DNA of 64,000 nucleotides from Closterium sp. NIES-65 (taxonomy: Eukaryota > Streptophyta > Zygnematophyceae > Desmidiales > Closteriaceae). The notes under the pieces were generated by a model. That model was not told where the DNA came from, did not search any database, and saw only the letters and a list, made by a program, of their open reading frames with translations. Numbering within the stretch: position 1 is the stretch's first letter; the number at the start of each line of letters is the position of its first letter. Position numbers and translations under genes: made by a program. This document shows positions 1 through 11,880 of this stretch, piece by piece. The stretch is from positions 1,982,001-2,046,000 of the forward strand of contig CANXME010002579.1 in NCBI GenBank assembly GCA_948144175.1, read 5' to 3'.

Positions 1-254
1 TGGTCCAACCAGTCCATCGCAGCAACAGTTGGGCCTATAGGCCCGTCGAACCAATAGGCCTGTTGGTCAAACCGGTCCATTGGACCAACAAGCCAATTGG
101 GTCACCTCGTCCATCGGACCAACAGGCGAGTTGGTCAAACCTGTGCATTGGATCAACAGGTCCGTTGGTCCAATCGGTCCATCGAACCATCAGGCCAGTT
201 GGTCCAACCAGTCCATCGTAGCAACAGGCCAGTTGGTCCAACCAGTCCATCGGG

Positions 255-1805
255 CCAGCAGTCCAGGTGGTCCACCTGGTCCATCGGACCAACAGGCCAG
301 GTGGGCAAGCTGGTCCGTTGGACCTACAGGCGAGTTGGTCTAGCCGGTCCGTTGGACCAACAGGCCAGGTGGTCCAGTTGGTCCATTGGACCATCCGGCC
401 AGGTGGTCCAGCCGGTCCATTGGATCAAGAGTCCAGGAGGTCCAGCCGTACCATTGGACCAGCAGTCCAGGTGGTCCAGCCTGTAAGTTGGACCAAAAGT
501 CCAGAAGGGCTAGCCGGTCCATTGGACCAGCAGGCCAAGTGGTCCAACCGGTCCATTGGACAAGCAGGCCAGTTGGTCCAGCCGGTCCATTGGACCAACA
601 GGCCAGGTGGTCCAGGCGGTCCATTGGACCAAAAGTCCAGGTGGTCCACCCTGTCCATTGGACAAAATGTCCAGGTGGTTCAGCCGGTTCATTGGACCAA
701 CAGTCCAGGTGGTCCAGGCGGACCATTGGACCAGCAGTCCAGGTGGTCCCGCTTGTCCATTGGACCAAAAGTCCAGGTGGGCCAGGCGGTCCATTGGACC
801 AAATGTCTAGGTGGGCCAGCCGGTCCATTGGACCATAAGGCCAGGTGGTGCAGCTAGTCCATTGGACCAACAGGTTAGTTGGTCCAGCCGGTCCATTGGA
901 CCAATAGTCCGCGTGGTCCAGCCGGTCCATTAGACCAGCAAGTCAGGTGGTCTAGCCGGTCCATTGGACCAGCATTCCAGGTGGTCCAGCCTGTCCATTG
1001 GACCAAAAGTCCAGGTGGGCCAGCCAGTCCATTGGACCAACACGCCACGTGGAAAAGCTGATCATTGGTCCAACAGGCTAGTTGGTTCAACCGGTCCATA
1101 GGACCAAAAGGCTAGTTCGTCAAACCAGTCCATCGGACCAACAAGCCGGTTGGTCCAACCGGTGCATCGGACCAACAGACAAAAATGGTCCATATGGTCC
1201 ATCGGACCAAGAGGCCTGTTGGTCCGACCGGTCCATTGGACCAACAGGCCACTTGGTCCAGCCGGTCCATTGGACCAAAAGGCCAGGTGGTCCTGTCAAT
1301 CCATTGGACCAACAGGCCAGGTGGTCCAGTCTGTCCAATGGACCAAATTTCCAGGTGGTCCAGCCGAGCCAATGGACCAACAGTCCAGGTGGTCCAGGCG
1401 GTCCATTGGACAAATAGGCTAGATGGGCCAGCCGGTCCATTGGACCAAAAGTCTAGGTGGGCCAGCCGGTCCATTGGACCAACAGGCCAGGTGGTCCAGC
1501 CGGTCCATTGGACCAACAGGCCACTTGGTCCAACTGGTCCATTGGACCAAAAGTCCAAGTGGGCCACCCGGTCCATTGGACCAACAAGCCTGGTGGTCTG
1601 GCCGGTCCATTGGACCAACAGGCCAGTTGGTCCAGCTGGTCCATTGGACCAAAATTCCAGGTGGTCTAGCCGGTCCATTGGACCAGCGGTCCTGGTGGTC
1701 CAGCCTGTTCATTGGACCAGCACTCCAGGTGGTCCAGCCTGTCCATAGGACCAAAAGTCCAGGTGGGCCAGCCGGTCAATGGGACCAACAGGCCAGGTGG
1801 GAAAG
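255..1805. repeat. Satellite A variant block (CCATTGGACC / AGGTGG type)
   Basis: Within satellite A this block of about 45 monomers is dominated by a distinct variant: CCATTGGACC in place of CCATCGGACC, AGGTGGTCCAGCC in place of AGTTGGTCCAACC, and frequent AAAAGTCCAGG in place of AACAGGCCAGT. On both sides the array returns to the CCATCGGACC type. This looks like a locally homogenised subfamily. Boundaries are approximate because mixed monomers occur at both ends. Confidence 0.8.
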
Positions 1806-4800
1806 CTGGTCAATTGGTGCAACAGGCCAGTTGGTCCAACCGGCCAATGGGACCAACTAGCCAGTTGGTCCAACCGGTCCATAGGACCAAAAGGTCAATT
1901 CGTCCACCTGGTCAATATGAGTAACAGGCCAGTTGGTCCAACCGGTGCATCGGACCAACATGCCAGTTGGTCCAACCTGTCCATCGGACCAACAGGCCAG
2001 TTGGTCCAGCCGGTCCATCAGACCAACAGGCCTGTTTGTCCAACCGGTCCATCGGACCATCTCGCCACTTGGTCCAACCGGTCCATCGGAGCAACAGGCC
2101 AGTTGGTCCAACCGTTCCATCGAGCCAACAGGCTTGTTGGTCCAACCGGTCCATCGGACCAACAAGCAAGTTGGTCCAAATGGTCCATCAGACCAACAAG
2201 CTAGTTGGTCCAGCCGGTCCATAGGACCAACACGCCAGTTGGTCCAACCGGTCCATCGGACCAAAACGCAAGTTGGTCCAACCGGTCTATCGGACCAACA
2301 TACCACTTGGTCCAACCGGTCCATCGGAGCAACAAACAAGTTGTTCTAACCAGTCCATCGAGCGAACATGCCAGTTGGTCCAACAAGTCCATCGGACCAA
2401 TAGGCCAGTTGGTCCAACCGGTCCAATGGAGCAACAAGCCAATTGGTCAGACTCGTCCATCGGACCAACAAGCCAGTAGGTCCAACCGGTCCATGGGAAC
2501 AACAAACCATTTGGTCCAACCTGTGTATTGGACCAATAGGCCAGTTGGTCCAACCAGTCCGTAGGACCAAAAGGCCTGTTCGTCAAACCGGTCCATCGGA
2601 CCAACAATCCAGTTGGTCCAACCGGTGCATCGGACAAACAGGCCTGTTATGCCGACTGGTCCATCGGTCCAACAGGCCATATGGTCCAACCAGTCCATCG
2701 AAGCAACAGGTCACTTGGTCCAACCAGTCCATCAGGTCAACAGTCCAATTGGTCCAACCGGTCCATCGGAACAACAGGCCAGTTGATCCAATCAGTCCAT
2801 CGGACCAACAGGCCACTTGGTCCAACCGGTCCATCGCACCAAAAGGCCAATGCCTCCAACTGGTCCATAGGACCAAGAAGCCAGTTGGTCCAATTGGTCC
2901 ATCGGACGAGCAGGCTAGATGGTCCAAACGGTCGATTGGATCAATTGGCAAGTGGGTCCAACTAGTCCATCAGACCAACAAGCAAGTTGGTCCAACCGGT
3001 CAATCAGAGCAACAAGCCAATTGGTCCAACTGGTCCATCGGACCAACAGGCTAGTTGGTCCAACCGGTCCATCGGACCAACAGGCCAGTTGGTCCCACCG
3101 GTCTGTCGGAGCAACAGACTAGTTGGTCCAACCAGTCCATCGGAGAAACAGGCTAGTTGGTCCAACCGGTCCATCGGACCAACAGGCAAGTTGGTCCAAC
3201 CTGTCCATCAGAGCAACTTGCCATTTGGTTGAACAGGTCCATCGGAGCAATAGGCCTGTTGGTCCAACCGGTCCATCGGAGAAAAAGGCCAGTTGGTCCA
3301 ACTGGTCCATCAGAGCAACAGGCCAGTTGGTCGAACCAGTCCATCGGACCAACATGCCAGTTGGTCCAACCGGTCCATCAGAGCAACATGCCAGTTGGTC
3401 CAACCAGTCCATCGGAGCAACAGGCCACTTGGTCCAACCGGTCCATCGGACCAACAGTCCAGTTGGTCCAACCGATCCATCGGACCAACAGGCCAGTTGG
3501 TTCAACCGGTCCATCAGAGCAACTTGCCAGTTGGTTGAACCGGTCCATCGGAGCAATAGGCCAGTTGGTCCAACCGGTCCATCAGAGCAAAAGGCCAGTT
3601 GGTCCAATTGGTCCATCAAAGCAACACGCCAGTTGGTCAAACCAGTCCATCAGACCAACAGGCCAGTTGGTCCAACCGGTCTATCGGACCAACAGACCAG
3701 TTGGTCCAATAGGGCCATCGGACCAACTGGCCAGTTGGTCCAACCTGTGCATTGGATCAATAGGCCAGTTGGTCCAACCGGTCCATCGGACCAACAAGCC
3801 AGTTGGTCCAACGGGTCCATCAGACTAATAGTTTAGTTGGTCCAACCAGTTCATGGGACCAACAGGCAAGTTGGACTAACTAGTCCATCAGACCAAATGG
3901 CCAATTGGTCCATCAGATCCATCTGACCAACAGGCTAGTTGGCCCAACCGGTCCATCGCATCAACATGCCAGTTGGTCCAACCGGTCCATCGAAGCTACA
4001 AGCCAGTTGGTCCAACCAGTCCATCGGACCAACAGGCCAGTTGGTCCAACCGGTCCATCAGAGCAATTTGCGAGTTGGTTGAACCGATCCATCGGAGCAA
4101 TAGGCCAATTGGTCCAACCGGTCTATCGGAGCAAAAGGCCAGTTGGTCCAACTGGTCCATCGTGCCAACAGGCAAGTTGGTCAAACCAGTCAATCGGACC
4201 AACAGGCTAGTTGGTCCAACCGGTCTATCGGACCAACAGACCAGTTGGTCCAATCGGGCCATCTGACCAACAAAGCCAGTTGGTCCAATCTGTGCATTGG
4301 ACCAATAGGCCAGTTGGTCCAACCAGTCTATGGGACCAACATGCTAGTTGGTCCAACCGGTTCATCGGACCAACAAGCCCGTTGGTCCAAGCGGTCCATC
4401 GGACCAATAGATTAGTTGGTCTGACCAGTTCATGAGACCAACAGGCAAGTTGGACTAACTAGTCTATCAGACCAAAAGGCCAATTGGTCCATTAGATCCA
4501 TCTGACCAACAGGCAAGTTGGTCCGTCCGGTCCATCGGTCCAACAGGCCAGTTGGTCCAACCGGTCCATCGGGCCAACAAGCAAGTTGGTCCAACCGGTC
4601 CATCGGACCAACAGGCCTGTTGGTCCAACCTGTGCATTGGACCAATAGGCTAGTTAGTCCAACCGGTCTATGGGACCAACATGCCAGTTGGTCCAACCAG
4701 TCCATCAGAGCAACAAGCCAGTTGGTCCAACCGGTCCATCGAACCAACAGACTAGTTGGTCCAAACGGTCCATGGGACCAACAGGCCGGTTGGTCCAACC

Positions 4801-5090
4801 GGTCCATCAGAGCAACAAGCTAGTTGGTCCAACCGGTCCATCGAACCAACAGACCAGTTGGTCAAACCAGTCCAAGGGACCAACAGGCCAGTTGGTCCAA
4901 CCGGTCCATCGGCCCAACAACCCAGTTGGTCCAGTCGGTCCATCGGACCAAGAGACCAAATGGTCTAACATGTCCATCGGAGCAACATGCCAGTAGGTCC
5001 AACTAGTCCATCGGAGCAACAGGCAAGTTGGTCCAACCGGTCCATCGGAGCAACAGGCCAGTTGGTCCAACAGGTCCATCAGAGCAACAG

Positions 5091-6490
5091 GCTAGTTGTT
5101 CGAACCGGTCCATGGGAGCAATAGGCAAGTCGGTCCAACCGGTCCATCAGACCAACTCGCAAGTCGGTCCAACCGGTCCATTAGAGCAACAGGCAAGTCA
5201 GTCCAACCGGTCCATCAGAGCAACAGGCCAGTGGATCCAACTGGTCCATCAGAGCAACAGGCCAGTTGGTCCAACCGGTCCATTAGACAAACAGGCCAGT
5301 TGGTGCAACCGGTCCATCCGACCAACTGTCAAGAGAGTCCAACCGGTCCATCGGACCAACAAGCCAGTTGGTCCAACCGGTCCATCAGAGCAACAAGCCA
5401 GTTGGTCGAACCGATCCATATTAGCAACATGCCACTTGGACCAACCGATCCATCAGACCAATTGGCCTGTTTGTCCAAACGGTCCATTGGACGAACAAGC
5501 GAGTGGGTCCAATTGGTCCATCAGACCAATAGGCTATCCGGTCCAAGTGGCTCATCGGAGTAACAGGCTAGATGTTCCAACCGCTCTGTCGGACCAATTG
5601 GCCAATTGGTCCAACCTGTCTATCGAACCAACAGACCAGTTGGTCCAACCAATCCATCGGAGCAACAGGCCTGTTGGTCCAACCGGTCCATCGGAGCAAC
5701 ATGCTAGTAGGTCCAACTGGTCCATCGGTGCAACAGGCAAGTTGTTCCAACGGGTCCATCACAGCAACAAGCTAGTTCGTCCAAAAGGTCCATAAGGGCA
5801 ACAGGCTAGTTGTTCGAACCGGTCCATGGGAGCAATAGGCAAGTCGGTCCAACCGGTCCATCAGACCAACAGGCAAGTCGGTCCAACCGGTCCATCAGAG
5901 CAACAGGCAAGTCGGTCCAACCAGTCCATCAGAGCAACAGGCCAGTGGATCCAACTGGTCCATCAGAGCAACTGGCCAGTTGGTCCAACCGGTCGATCAG
6001 ACAAACAGGCCAGTTGGTCCAACTGGTGCATCCGACCAAGTGCCAAGTGAGTCCAACCGGTCCATCGGACCAACAAGCCAGTTGGTCCGACCGGTCCATC
6101 AGAGCAACAAGCCAGTTGGTCGAACCGGTCCATCTAAGCAACATGCCACTTGGACCAACCGATCCATCAGACCAATTGGCCTGTTTGTCCAAACGGTCCA
6201 TCGGACGAACAAGGCAGTGGGTCCAATTGGTCCATCGGACCAATAGGCTATCCGATCCAACTGGCTCATCGGAGTAACAAGCTAGATGGTCCAACCGCTC
6301 TGTCGGACCAATTGGCCAATTGGTCCAACCTGTCTATCGAGCCAACAGACCAGTTGGTCCAACCAATCCATCGGAGCAACAGGCCAGTTGGTCCAACCGG
6401 TCCATCGGACTAATAGACCATGTGGTCCAACTTGTCCATCGAAGCAACACGCAAGTTGGTCCAACCAGTCCATCAGACAAACAGGTCAGT
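5091..6490. repeat. Higher-order duplication inside satellite A (21-mer, 714 bp)
   Basis: A run of about 21 monomers beginning with the unusual TTGTTCGAACCGG monomer near 5096 recurs near 5810. The offset is 714 bp, exactly 21 x 34. The same series of rare monomer variants (ATGGGAGCAATAGG, CAAGTCGG, AGTGGATCCAACTGG, TGCCACTTGGACC, GGCTATCCGG/GGCTATCCGA) follows in the same order in both copies. This is a segmental duplication of the array, as expected from unequal exchange. Confidence 0.85.
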
Positions 6491-8937
6491 TGGTCCAACC
6501 GGTCCATCGGACCAACAGACGAGATGGTCCAACCTGTCTATCGGACCAACAGGTCAGTTGGTCCAACCGGTCCATCGGACGAGCAGGCTGTATGGTCCAA
6601 ACAGTTCATTGTATCAAAAAGCCAGTGGGTCCAACCGGTCCATCGGACCAACAAGCCAGTTGGTCCAACCAATCCATCGGTCAAACAAGCCAAATGATCC
6701 AACCGGTCCATGGGACAAACAGGCCAGTTGGTCCAACCGGTCCATCCGACCAACTGGCCAGTGGGTCCAACCGGTTTATAGGAGCAACAGGCCAGTTGGT
6801 CCAACCGGTCCATGGGAGCAACAGGCCAGTTGGTCCAACTGGTCCATCAGACAAACAGGCCAATTGGTCCAACAAGTCCTTTTGACCAACTGGCCAGTGG
6901 GTCCAACCGTTCCATCGGACCAACAGGCCAGTTGGTCCAACCGGTCCATCAGACCAACAGGCCAGTTGGTGGAACCGGTCCATGTCAGCAACAGGCCAGT
7001 TGGTCCAACCGGTCCATCGGACCAACACGCCAGTTGGTCCAACCGGTCTTTCGGACGAACAGGCTAGTGGGTCGAATTGGTCCATCGGACCAATAGGCCA
7101 CTGGGTCCAACCGGTCCATTGAAGCAACAGGCTAGTTGGTCCAACCGCTCCATCGGAGCAACAGGCCAATTGGTCCAACCTATTCATCGAACCAACAGGC
7201 CACTTTGTCCAACCGGTCCATCAGAGCAACTTGCCAGTTGGTTGAATCGGTCCATCGGAGCAATAGGCGAGTTGGTCCAACCGGTCTATCGGAGCAAAAG
7301 GCTAGTTGGTCCAACGGGTCCATCAGAGCAACATGCAAGTTGGTCGAACCAGTCCATTGGACCAACACGCCTGTTGGTCCAACCGGTCCATCAAAGCAAC
7401 ACGCCAATTAGTCCAACCGGTCCATCGGGGCAATAGGCCAGTTGGTCAAATCGGTCCATCGGACCAACAGGCCAGTTGGTCCTACCGGTCCATCAGAGCA
7501 ACTTGCTAGTTGGTTGAACTGGTCCATCGGAGCAATAGGCCAGTTGGTCCAACTGGTACATTGAAGCAAAAGGCCACTTGGTCCAACTGGTCCATCAGAG
7601 GAACAGGCCAGTTGGTCGAACCAGTCCATCGGACCAACTTGCCAGCTGGTCGAACCGGTCCATTAGAGCAACACGCCAATTGGTCCAGCTGGTCCATCCG
7701 AGCAACAGGCCAGTTGGTCCAACCGGTCCATCGGACCAACAGGTTAGTTGGTCCAACCAGTCCATCAGAGCAACTTGCCAGTTGGTTGAACCGGTCCATC
7801 GGAGCAATAGGCCAGTTGGTCCAACCGGTCCATCGGAGGAGCAGGCCTGTTGGTCGAATCGATCCATCGGACCAACAGGCCAATTGGTCCAACCGTTTTA
7901 TGGGACCAACATGGTAGTTGGTCGAACCGGTCCATCAGACCAACAAGCTAGTTGGTCCAACCGGTGCATCGGACAAACAGGCCAATTGGTCCAACCGGTC
8001 CATCGGAGCAACAGGCAAGATTGTTCAACTGGTCCATTGGAGCAACAGGCGAGCTGGGCCAACCGGTCGATCGGGCCAACAGGCTAGTTGGTCCAATCAG
8101 TCCATTGGACCAATAGGCCAGTTGGTCCAACCGGTCCATCGGAGCAACATGCCAGTTGGTCCAACCGATTCATCTGGCCACAAGCTAGATGGTCCAACCT
8201 GTCCCTCCGAGGAACAGGCCAATTGGTCCAACCGGTCCATTAGACCAACAAGCCAGTTGGTCCAACCGGTCCATTGGACCAGCAAGCCGGTTCCTCCAAC
8301 CGGTCCATGGGACCAACAGGCCAGTTTGTCCAACCCGTCTATCGGAGCAATAGGCCAGTTGGTGGAACCGGTCCATTGGACCAATTGGCTAGTTGGTCCA
8401 ACCGGTCCATCAGACCAACAGGCCAATTGGTCCAACCTGTGCATCGAACAACAGACGAGTTGGTCCAACCAGTCCATCTGAGAAACAGGCGAGTTGGTCC
8501 AACCGGTCCATCGGACCAACAGGCTAGTTGGTCCAACCTGTGCATTGGACCAATAATCAAGTTGGTCCAACCGGTCCATTGGAGCAACAGGCCAGTTGGT
8601 CTAATCGGTCCATCGGAGCAACATGCCAGTTGGTCCAACTGGTCCATGGGACCAATAGCCTGTTGGTCCAACAAGTCTATTAGAGCAACAGGCCAGTTGG
8701 TCGAATCGGTCTATTGGACCAACAGGCCAGTTGGTCCAACCAGTCCATCGGACCAACAGGCCAGTTGGTCCAACTTGTGCATTGGACCAATAGGCCAGTT
8801 GGTCCAACCTGTCTATGGGACCATCAGGCCAGTTGGTCCAACCGGTCCATCGGTGCAACAGGCTAGTTGGTCCATCTGGTCCATCAAACCAACAGACCAA
8901 TTGGTCCAACCGGTCCATCGGAACAACAAGTGTTGTT

Positions 8938-9342
8938 GTATGCGAACTCGAGGGTTGGTAATTCTGTGTCCCAGTGGCTGACGTCGTCCTTACAAGCGGT
9001 ACGTAGTAGTTGTTCAACCACCTGATTGAGTCGCTCTGTTTGTCCGTCAGTCCGTGGGTGGTATGCTGAGGACATCGCAAGTTTGGTCCCCAATAATTCC
9101 ATGAGCTCCTTCCAGAACATACTTGTGAATTTGGGGTCTCTGTCTGAGATGAGTGTAACGGGGATGCCGTGGATGGTGATGATGCGTTCAAAGAAGAGGC
9201 GAGCAGTTGCTTCAGCTGTAGCCGTGGCGTTGGTCGGGATGAAGTGACCCATCTCGGAGAACTTATCGATGACTACGAGGATGGAATCATGTCCCCGTGT
9301 GGTCGAGGGAAGTCGTGTAATGAAGTCGAGGCTAACGACCTA
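8938..9342 (-). pseudogene. gypsy integrase catalytic core (truncated)
   Basis: Minus-strand reading gives SLDFITRLP, then ILVVIDKFSEMGHF, ISDRDPKFTS and TDGQTERLNQ. These carry the first Asp, second Asp and Glu of the D,D-E triad that inserts the cDNA copy into DNA. It ends at LEFAYNN, where satellite A begins, so the C-terminal part and any chromodomain are missing. Immediately upstream in the same frame the junction with the zinc domain has two consecutive stops (PEQP, TGA, TAG), where relatives have a Trp. It cannot make a functional integrase. Confidence 0.9.
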
Positions 9343-9756
9343 TCATGGCTGCTCCGGTACAGGTAGAGGCTGAAGTAACCCTGCTTTTTTCTGCTTGCTA
9401 CTCTTCATCCGCTGGCACGAGTCGCATGAGGTGACGAACTGCTGCACGTCTGCTGCTATCCCGGGCCAGTAGTAATACTTTGCTATCCCTGCTAACGTCT
9501 TGTTGCTCCCGAAATGTCCCACGTAAGGTACGTCGTGAAACTCCTCCAATGGGATCTGCCGAAGCGGGGCGTAATTCGGTACCCAAAACTTTCCTGAACC
9601 CTTCCTTACAGCTAAGTCTTTCTCCCACTGTAACAGCTTCTTAGACTGTGCTGTAGCAATCTCTGCGTCCACGGAGTACCCATGTTGGAATAGACCCTTG
9701 AGCAGAGGGTTCATCCCGTCGAGCTGGATGTCTACTACATGGTCGGGGCGGCTCAA
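9343..9756 (-). pseudogene. gypsy integrase N-terminal HHCC zinc domain
   Basis: The minus-strand frame encodes FHDVPYVGHFG, then KYYYWPGIAADV and TSCDSCQRMK. This is the H-X4-H...C-X2-C zinc-binding module at the start of gypsy integrases. The preceding part (RPDHVVDIQLDGMNP) is the tether that follows RNase H, with the usual NKADALSRP just upstream in another stretch of the same reading. The frame ends in two stops before the catalytic core. Family identity is clear; activity is excluded by the surrounding lesions. Confidence 0.88.
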
Positions 9757-10186
9757 CGCGTCGGCCTTGTTGTGTAGCCTGGGCTTGTAAACGATGTCCT
9801 AGTGGAAGTGAGTTTCCAGGAAGTCCACCCAGCGCACCTGTCATCGTGAGAGCGTCGGCTGCGTCTCAAAAAAACTATTTAATATCAACAAAAAGCTTCA
9901 GGTATTTGAGACTGCAGTGGTCAGTATAGATTGTGGTCTTGGCTCCCTCTAGGTAATACCTCCACGCCTTGAAGGGTATGACGATGGCTAAGGCTTCCTT
10001 GTCGTGTAGTGGGTGGTTTAGTTCTGCTCCGTGTAGTTTTAAACAGAGGTAGGCGATAGGCTGTAAACCGTTCCTGTGGTCTTGCATCAGTACTACTCCG
10101 ACTGCCTGGTGACTAGCGTCTGCTTCCACCACATAGTCCTTGTCTGGGTCCGATAGGATGAGTACTGGTGCTGTAGTCAGTGCTGT
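9757..10186 (-). pseudogene. gypsy RNase H domain with AT-rich insertion
   Basis: Minus-strand reading shows VEADASHQAVGVVL, NHPLHDKEALAI, WRYYLEGAK and YTDHCSLKYLK. These are the D-E-D metal-binding stations of the RNase H that removes the RNA template. After SLKYLK an AT-rich stretch of about 31 bp (9865-9895) interrupts the conserved LKYLK-TQPTLSR join and introduces stops. Upstream, EQL-stop-TALTTAPVLILSDPDK indicates a CAG-to-TAG change at the join to RT. A further stop lies in the tether (TLSR-stop). Confidence 0.87.
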
Positions 10187-11055
10187 CTATAGCTGCTCCA
10201 TGGCTTCCTTATGAGGAGTATCCCATTTGTAGGGCGTATCCTTTTTCAGTAGGTCAGTCAGTGGTGTTGCTATCTTAGCGTACTGCGGCACGAACCTGTT
10301 GTAGTAGTTGGCAAAGCCTAGGAACTGCTGCAACTCCTTCACGTTACCCGGTACTTTCCACTTCTTGACGGCTTTGATCTTCCGCGGGTCCACATCTACG
10401 CCCTCCGCACTCACCATGTGCCCGAGAAACTGCACCTTCTTCAGGGCGAAGTCGCTCTTCGACTGTTTCACGTAGAATTTGTTTTTCCACTGGATCTCGA
10501 ACACCTTCTGCAGATGCTCCACGTGCTCCTTCAAGCTTATATCGTCCAGGTACACTACTACGCACTCGTCCAGCTGGGGTTGAAGGATATGATTCATCTC
10601 TGCCTGAAACGTTGCTAGCGCGTTGCAGAGTCCGAACGGCATCACCAAGTATTCTTAGGAGCCGTATCTGGTACGGAACGTCGTCTTGTGGATCGAGTTG
10701 TCCGCCATCTTGATCTGCGAGTAACCCGACCGTAGGTCCAGCTTTGAAAAGAGTGTTGATCCACGCAGTTGGTCCAGAAGGTCGTCTATGTGCGGTAGTC
10801 GATGCCCATGCGTAAACTGCCGTCTTGTTTTGGAGTGAAGAGAACTGGCGCACCGTAGGGAGAGGTGGATGGGCGGATCAGTTGTCTGTCCAGTAGATAC
10901 TCTATCTGTTTCTTCATGTCTGTCAGCTTGGTCGGACTCAGTCGGTATGGTGCACGTGAGACGGGTTTCGCACCTGGTTCCTCCACGATCTCGTGCTCGT
11001 GGGTCCGTGCAAGAGGTACGCCTGCACGTAGGTCGTCGGGCATTTTGTCCTTGTA
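10187..11055 (-). pseudogene. gypsy reverse transcriptase (frameshifted)
   Basis: Conserved blocks are present in order: [47 protein letters not shown], then in a different frame [25 protein letters not shown], and then MPFGLCNA and VVVYLDDI. Between IDYR and PHIDDLL the usual spacer (TLNK...RYP) is missing, so about a dozen codons were deleted and the frame shifted. A stop sits in RYGS-stop-EYLVMP where a Tyr is expected, and the segment after YLDDI is several residues short. The polymerase Asp pair in YLDD is still visible. Confidence 0.9.
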
Positions 11056-11880
11056 CTACTCCAAGACCTCCCTCACTGCTGCAGGTAGTTCTGCGTTTGG
11101 CTTCTCCTCTTCTGCTGGTGCCATAACCAGTGCTAGGTATCCCGTGTTACTCTCGTTCACTGTCTGTTCGAACCATGCCAGTGTTGTTTCAGGAAGATTC
11201 CCTGCATCCGTCCAGCTTCGTACTGCTATCCACTTCCCGTTGTTATAGATGCACACCTTCTTGTTGACCCAATCGATCTCGGGGTTGAACCGCTTCAAGA
11301 AATCTCGCCCCAAGATGAAATCTGACCCTTTGATGTTCGTGATCGGCAACGTCGGCTTCCACCTTAGCGCCCCTATGTGCAGCTGCAGAATTGTTTCGCC
11401 GTGGATGGGAAGTTTTGTACTGTCCACCATTGTTGCCGAGAACGTGGTCTCCTCGGAAGATTCCCCAATTTTTTTCAACGTCCCGTGGTCACACACTGAG
11501 TGGGATGCACCGCTGTGCACCATTGCCTGGAAGCGTTGTCTTTTGCATAACACCTCGAGGAGTAGTGGTGCCTACTTCACTGAGTAGCCAAAGAGGGTCT
11601 CATTAATAGGATCATAGGGTACATCAAAACGAATACCATCCCTATTCCCTATACCTGACTCAGCACTTTTCTCTTCCAACTTCGCCTGGGGGGTAGGAGG
11701 ATTTTTCCGAGGATTGTACAACTTCTCAGGAGCCTGGAAACTTCCTCTAAGCCTTGGCAGCTGTGTAGGCTTCACCTGTGGGCAACGGGGAGCCTTAACA
11801 CTATGCTGCGGTGAGAGAATATTAACTCCACGAAACGCATGACCCTTTTCTAAGGCTTTTTCTTGGCCTCTAAATCTCAA
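11056..11880 (-). pseudogene. gypsy gag-pol linker and aspartic protease
   Basis: The protease frame (to about 11553) reads EVLCKRQRFQAMV, then HSGASHSV, then FILGRDFLKRFNPEIDW. Family members have DSGAS; here the catalytic Asp codon encodes His, so the protease is dead even before considering stops. It is joined to RT by [17 protein letters not shown], one TAG where relatives have Lys. The upstream open stretch (11572-11880) is rich in Pro, Lys and Arg, in the same frame after one TAG, and ends FGYSVK; it is probably the gag-protease linker, but I recognise no domain in it. Confidence 0.8.

Larger units (their letters stand above)
1..8930. repeat. Satellite A: 34-bp tandem array
   Basis: About 260 contiguous copies of a 34-bp monomer run from the left edge to the gypsy junction. 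The usual monomer reads GGTCCAACC, then GGTCCATCGGACC, then AACAGGCCAGTT. It has two nested dyads: GTTGGTCCAAC is an inverted repeat around one base, and GGTCC-ATC-GGACC is a 5-bp stem with a 3-base loop. Most monomers differ at a few positions, commonly ACCAAC/AGCAAC and CCATCGG/CCATTGG. No base-level gene signal is present. Because 34 is not a multiple of 3 and the monomer lacks stop triplets, all six frames are open for long stretches; those reading frames are by-products. The array is truncated by the window edge, so its full size is unknown. Confidence 0.97.

Noticed and set aside
35-8481. Dozens of long open frames on both strands with repeats such as VQPVHRTNRPVGPTGPSDQQ or MDRLDQLACWSDGPVGPTG, resembling a repeat-protein family.
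   Set aside because: They are translations of the 34-bp satellite. All six frames are open because the monomer has no stop and its length is not a multiple of three. There is no consistent start, no frame preference and no codon-level conservation.
8338-9366. Plus-strand frames crossing the satellite-gypsy junction.
   Set aside because: They are antisense to gypsy integrase and join unrelated sequence across a breakpoint.
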